Below, piece after piece: positions 62,101 through 64,000 of a stretch of DNA of 64,000 bases. The translations under genes and the position numbers were made by a program. Numbering within the stretch: position 1 is the first letter of the stretch; every line of letters starts with the position of its first letter. The stretch is from Korobacter sp963758505 (lineage in GTDB: Bacteria > Acidobacteriota > Terriglobia > Terriglobales > Acidobacteriaceae), in contig CAVWVJ010000004.1 of the NCBI GenBank assembly GCA_963758505.1, positions 1-64,000 of the forward strand, in the 5' to 3' direction. Below the pieces are notes generated by a model. The model worked only from the letters and a program-made list of their open reading frames with translations. It was not told the DNA's origin and did no database searches.

Positions 62101-62650
62101 ACCCACGAACCTCGATCCGCTTCAACGTCAACATCGACCAGTCATTCACCCGCACCGGTCCGGTCTCGCCGAAGGCGTAGCTACGAAAGCTGCTCCACTT
62201 CCACTCTTCGGGATGCTCCACCAATCCGCGTTGTACCGGGTTGCGATGGAGGTACCGTAGCTTTTCCACCCGCTTCTCCGCGCTCCACACGTTGAAATCG
62301 TAAAAGCGCCGTTGCCAGAAGCGTTGCCGGGGTCGCGGCGGAAGAGCACTTGTTTTCGATCGCGGCCCTCGCACGGATGGAAAGAGCCGCTGCACCAGGC
62401 CCAACTTCAACGCCTGCACGACCACCGACGGAGTCCCTCTCTCCGGTTCACTGATCAGCAGATGAATGTGTTCCGGCATAACTACATAGCCAACCACGAC
62501 AAACCCGTATCTCTGGCGAACGTCCTCCAAGACGCGCAGCAGCATATCCCGGCGAAGGGAAGAGTCAAGCAACGGCGCCCGCCGATAGCAACTGGCGGTG
62601 ATGAAGTGCAGATGTCCTGCGCCGTATCTACGCTCCAGCCCAGTCGGCAT
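62045..62650 (-). CDS. REP-associated tyrosine transposase (RAYT)
   Basis: The 201-residue Y1 transposase has the HUH motif in VVMPEHIHLLIS (His61, His63) and the nucleophile Tyr117 in RRFYDFNVW, followed by LRYLHRNPVQRGLVEHPEEW and KWSSFRSYAFGE, the RAYT C-terminal signature. It nicks single-stranded DNA at REP hairpins. About the last 23 residues (from RIEVRGFGDPLPHFSQKARE onwards) are read from the adjoining REP unit, so the stop codon itself lies in repeat DNA. All expected catalytic residues are kept, so it may be active. Confidence 0.93.
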   Translation of the reverse strand: MPTGLERRYGAGHLHFITASCYRRAPLLDSSLRRDMLLRVLEDVRQRYGFVVVGYVVMPEHIHLLISEPERGTPSVVVQALKLGLVQRLFPSVRGPRSKTSALPPRPRQRFWQRRFYDFNVWSAEKRVEKLRYLHRNPVQRGLVEHPEEWKWSSFRSYAFGETGPVRVNDWSMLTLKRIEVRGFGDPLPHFSQKAREMGHP

Positions 62651-62695
62651 GCCTAATAGTTTAGGTAGCTATCGCAAGAGTGTCTGTGATCATCC

Positions 62696-62770
62696 GGAAC
62701 GTCCCCACTTCTCGCAAAGACGCCGGGTGCCCCATTTCTCGCCGGCTGATCTCCCGGTGTCCAGACATGG
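62696..62770. repeat. Degenerate REP half-units
   Basis: GTCCCCACTTCTCGC (from about 62701) and GTGCCCCATTTCTCGCC (from 62727) are half-sites of the REP unit without the second arm, followed by a diverged copy of the CAGACATGGGGACGTCTG palindrome. Confidence 0.7.
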
Positions 62771-62809
62771 GGACGTCTGTCTTCAGAGGGGGAGTAGATC
62801 CCGCCAGGG

Positions 62810-62920
62810 GTGCCCCATTTCTCGCGCTTTTTGCGAGAAGTGGGGAAGTGGATCTCCGAACCCACGAACCTCGATCCGCTTCAACCTCAAACCGACCAAT
62901 CATTCACCCGGCGGGTGGCC
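62810..62920 (-). pseudogene. REP unit joined to a RAYT 3'-end remnant (copy 1)
   Basis: A full REP hairpin (GTGCCCCATTTCTCGCG from 62810) continues through GTGGATCTCCGAACCCACGA and CTCGATCCGCTTCAAC, then CCGACCAATCATTCACCCG. The last parts match the antisense of the intact RAYT codons for its C-terminal segment (62107-62150). Only this short piece of the gene is present. Confidence 0.75.
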
Positions 62921-62943
62921 CACATTTGTTCTTAACGCTTCGG

Positions 62944-63148
62944 GTGCCCCATTTCTCGCGGTTTTTGCGAGAAGTGGGGAAGTGGATCTCCGAACCTACG
63001 AGGCTCGATTGGGTTCGACTTCAGCCGGGGCCAATCGTTTACCCATTCCGGAGCGCACGCCGAAGGCGTAGCTACGAAAGCTGCTCCACTTCCACTCCTC
63101 TGGAGGCTCGGCCCACCCGCGTCGCCCCGGGTTCTGATGGATGTTCCG
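62944..63148 (-). pseudogene. REP unit joined to a RAYT 3'-end remnant (copy 2)
   Basis: A second REP hairpin (GTGCCCC at 62944) runs on into a longer piece of RAYT coding sequence. On the minus strand it reads RNIHQNPGRRGWAEPPEEWK then WSSFRSYAFG, the same block as in the intact transposase. The N-terminal two thirds with the HUH motif and Tyr are absent, so it cannot encode an enzyme. Confidence 0.8.
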
Positions 63149-63154
63149 TCCTTC

Positions 63155-63580
63155 TCAGGGCTTGTTTACCACGTTGCACTGGAACGCATCCCGCAAAGCA
63201 AGCAGAGCCATCAATTCTGAATTGATCTGGAGCGCCTGTGGATGATCTCTCCCCCACTGAATGACGATCCTCAGCGCTTGTAAATTCGATATTGGACCCT
63301 GGGGATAGCACGGAAAGTATTTGTCACGAATCTCCGAATCCTTTGACATGATCGCGAAAGCTGCGAAATAGGCTGACTGAACTCCCTGTATATAGCCAAT
63401 GCAGAAGTAAGCGTCCCCCTGGTCGGCCGCCTTAATCGGGATGTCGGAGTCGTAAAGGTTCAGCACCGGCGTGCAGCGTCGAAGGAAGTCGTTCCCATCA
63501 CCGAGGATGCGTTCCTGCGCATGAGCAGCCAAAGCAGTGAGGAAGGATACGATAACAATGAACCGAACGAAGTGCCTCAT
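63155..63580 (-). CDS. Exported Rap1a/Tai-family protein
   Basis: The 141-residue protein has a signal peptide (VRFIVIVSFLTALAAHAQ). The mature part matches the Rap1a/Tai immunity fold: FLRRCTPVLNLYDSD, GDAYFCIGYIQGVQSAYF, a central YFPCYPQGPISNLQALRIVI and a C-terminal LMALLALRDAFQC. Four Cys (CT, FCIG, PCYP, FQC) probably form disulfides. Members protect against type VI amidase toxins in Serratia, but most relatives, including this one, have no toxin gene beside them. The ATG at 63580 begins at the signal peptide. Confidence 0.85.
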   Translation of the reverse strand: MRHFVRFIVIVSFLTALAAHAQERILGDGNDFLRRCTPVLNLYDSDIPIKAADQGDAYFCIGYIQGVQSAYFAAFAIMSKDSEIRDKYFPCYPQGPISNLQALRIVIQWGRDHPQALQINSELMALLALRDAFQCNVVNKP

Positions 63581-63753
63581 GCGCGAATTGTAATCATCGC
63601 AACGCAATGCGTATGTGATCTAAGCGGCGCTGGCCACGGGGTGACCTGCTGCGATACTTCCGTGGGAGCAGGTGCCGCGATGGGAAATTTCCTGGATTTG
63701 TCCTCGCCTCCGAACTTCTAAACTTCATCCCCTGAACGTGGGACTCGCGAAAT

Positions 63754-63807
63754 GCACTTTTTCACTGTTTTTGACGCGTTTTGCGCACTTTTTCGCTCGT
63801 TTTTGAC
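63754..63807. repeat. Near-direct repeat of about 22 bases
   Basis: GCACTTTTTCACTGTTTTTG at 63754 recurs as GCACTTTTTCGCTCGTTTTT at 63785, a step of 31 bases, each followed by GAC. It lies downstream of groEL and has no visible coding role. Confidence 0.65.
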
Positions 63808-63842
63808 CCTCAAATTCACCCCCCATAAATTTACCCGGAAAT

Positions 63843-63875
63843 GCGAAAACCCCGCATGGATAGCGGGGTTTTCGC
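63843..63875 (-). terminator. Terminator hairpin after groEL
   Basis: GCGAAAACCCCGC (63843-63855) and GCGGGGTTTTCGC (63863-63875) form a perfect 13-pair stem with a seven-base loop, 32 bases past the groEL stop. The stem itself ends in A/T pairs and could stop both strands. Confidence 0.85.
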
Positions 63876-63906
63876 TGTTTCTAACGTTTCTTGCGAAACG
63901 CGGTTT

Positions 63907-64000
63907 TTAGTACATGCCGCCCATGCCGCCGCCACCGCCGTGGCCGCCTGCGGGTTCCTTCTTCTCCTCGGCGATCTCGGAGATGAGGGCTTCCGTCGTC
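63907..64000 (-). CDS. groL: Chaperonin GroEL, C-terminal end only
   Basis: Only the last 30 residues are inside the window. They read TTEALISEIAEEKKEPAGGH and finish with the Gly-Gly-Met tail (GGGGGMGGMY) that marks GroEL C-termini. The gene continues beyond the right edge on the minus strand. The preceding groES, if present, is outside the window. Confidence 0.9.
   Translation of the reverse strand, partial: TTEALISEIAEEKKEPAGGHGGGGGMGGMY

Larger units (their letters stand above)
63581..63906. other. Intergenic region with repeat and terminator
   Basis: No gene is seen between the Rap1a/Tai-like protein and the end of groEL. The direct repeat at 63754-63807 and the hairpin at 63843-63875 are listed separately. 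Confidence 0.5.

Overview
The window looks like a chromosomal segment of an Acidobacteriota bacterium, probably class Terriglobia and near Koribacter-type lineages. This is inferred from gene content: a duplicated orphan permease (ADOP) of the MacB/FtsX type, a ToxR-like winged-helix/TolB-like/TPR protein, a serine/threonine kinase with the same TolB-like/TPR output, DUF4142 and DUF2059 exported proteins, and many short high-GC intergenic repeats. No 16S gene or other decisive marker is present.

Layout. 1-1.5 kb: a degraded edge with a truncated receiver gene and a tRNA-Gln-like remnant lacking the D arm, then an exported protein. 1.75-6.5 kb: the winged-helix/TPR regulator and the ADOP permease. 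6.8-9.4 kb: a sugar porter with a fructokinase-like PfkB kinase, then an Smr-domain protein. 9.4-15.8 kb: an SRPBCC protein, a Tat-exported gluconate-dehydrogenase subunit 3 overlapping a GMC flavoprotein with a four-Cys motif, a beta-propeller protein, arabinose-5-phosphate isomerase, a VOC protein and an alkyltransferase-like DNA repair protein. 15.8-25 kb: an alkaline-phosphatase-superfamily pseudogene, proS, a class A penicillin-binding protein, a DUF418 membrane protein and a secreted glycosidase with a LacI-type palindrome in front of it.

25.5-43.1 kb is the core of the window: a sigma-54 activator with a degenerate receiver, a terpene-cyclase-like protein overlapping a DUF362 protein, then a complete Tad (tight adherence) pilus locus. 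The order is TadG-like, two TadE, Flp pilin, TadV, CpaB, CpaC, CpaE, CpaF, TadB, TadC, a 32-residue membrane peptide, a DUF192 protein and two multi-membrane glycosyltransferase-like proteins. The 54-residue Flp pilin has a good -24/-12 (sigma-54) promoter match upstream, which ties the activator to the pilus as a testable idea.

43.1-45.4 kb is a gene-poor stretch with a tyrosine integrase lying against the 3' end of a tRNA-Gln(CUG) gene, the usual layout of an integration site. 45.6-51.7 kb holds enolase, phosphoglycerate mutase and small exported or metabolic proteins. 51.7-57.7 kb holds phenylalanine hydroxylase, an exported protein, cydAB and an EF-P paralogue of the YeiP/EfpL type. 57.9-60.7 kb holds the kinase/TPR protein and a small secreted protein.

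60.8-63.15 kb is a repeat zone built by a REP-associated tyrosine transposase (RAYT). Hairpin units occur as 46-bp and 150-bp tandem arrays and as singletons, and two broken copies of the RAYT 3' end are each joined to a hairpin unit. The window ends with a Rap1a/Tai-family exported protein and the last codons of groEL on the minus strand.
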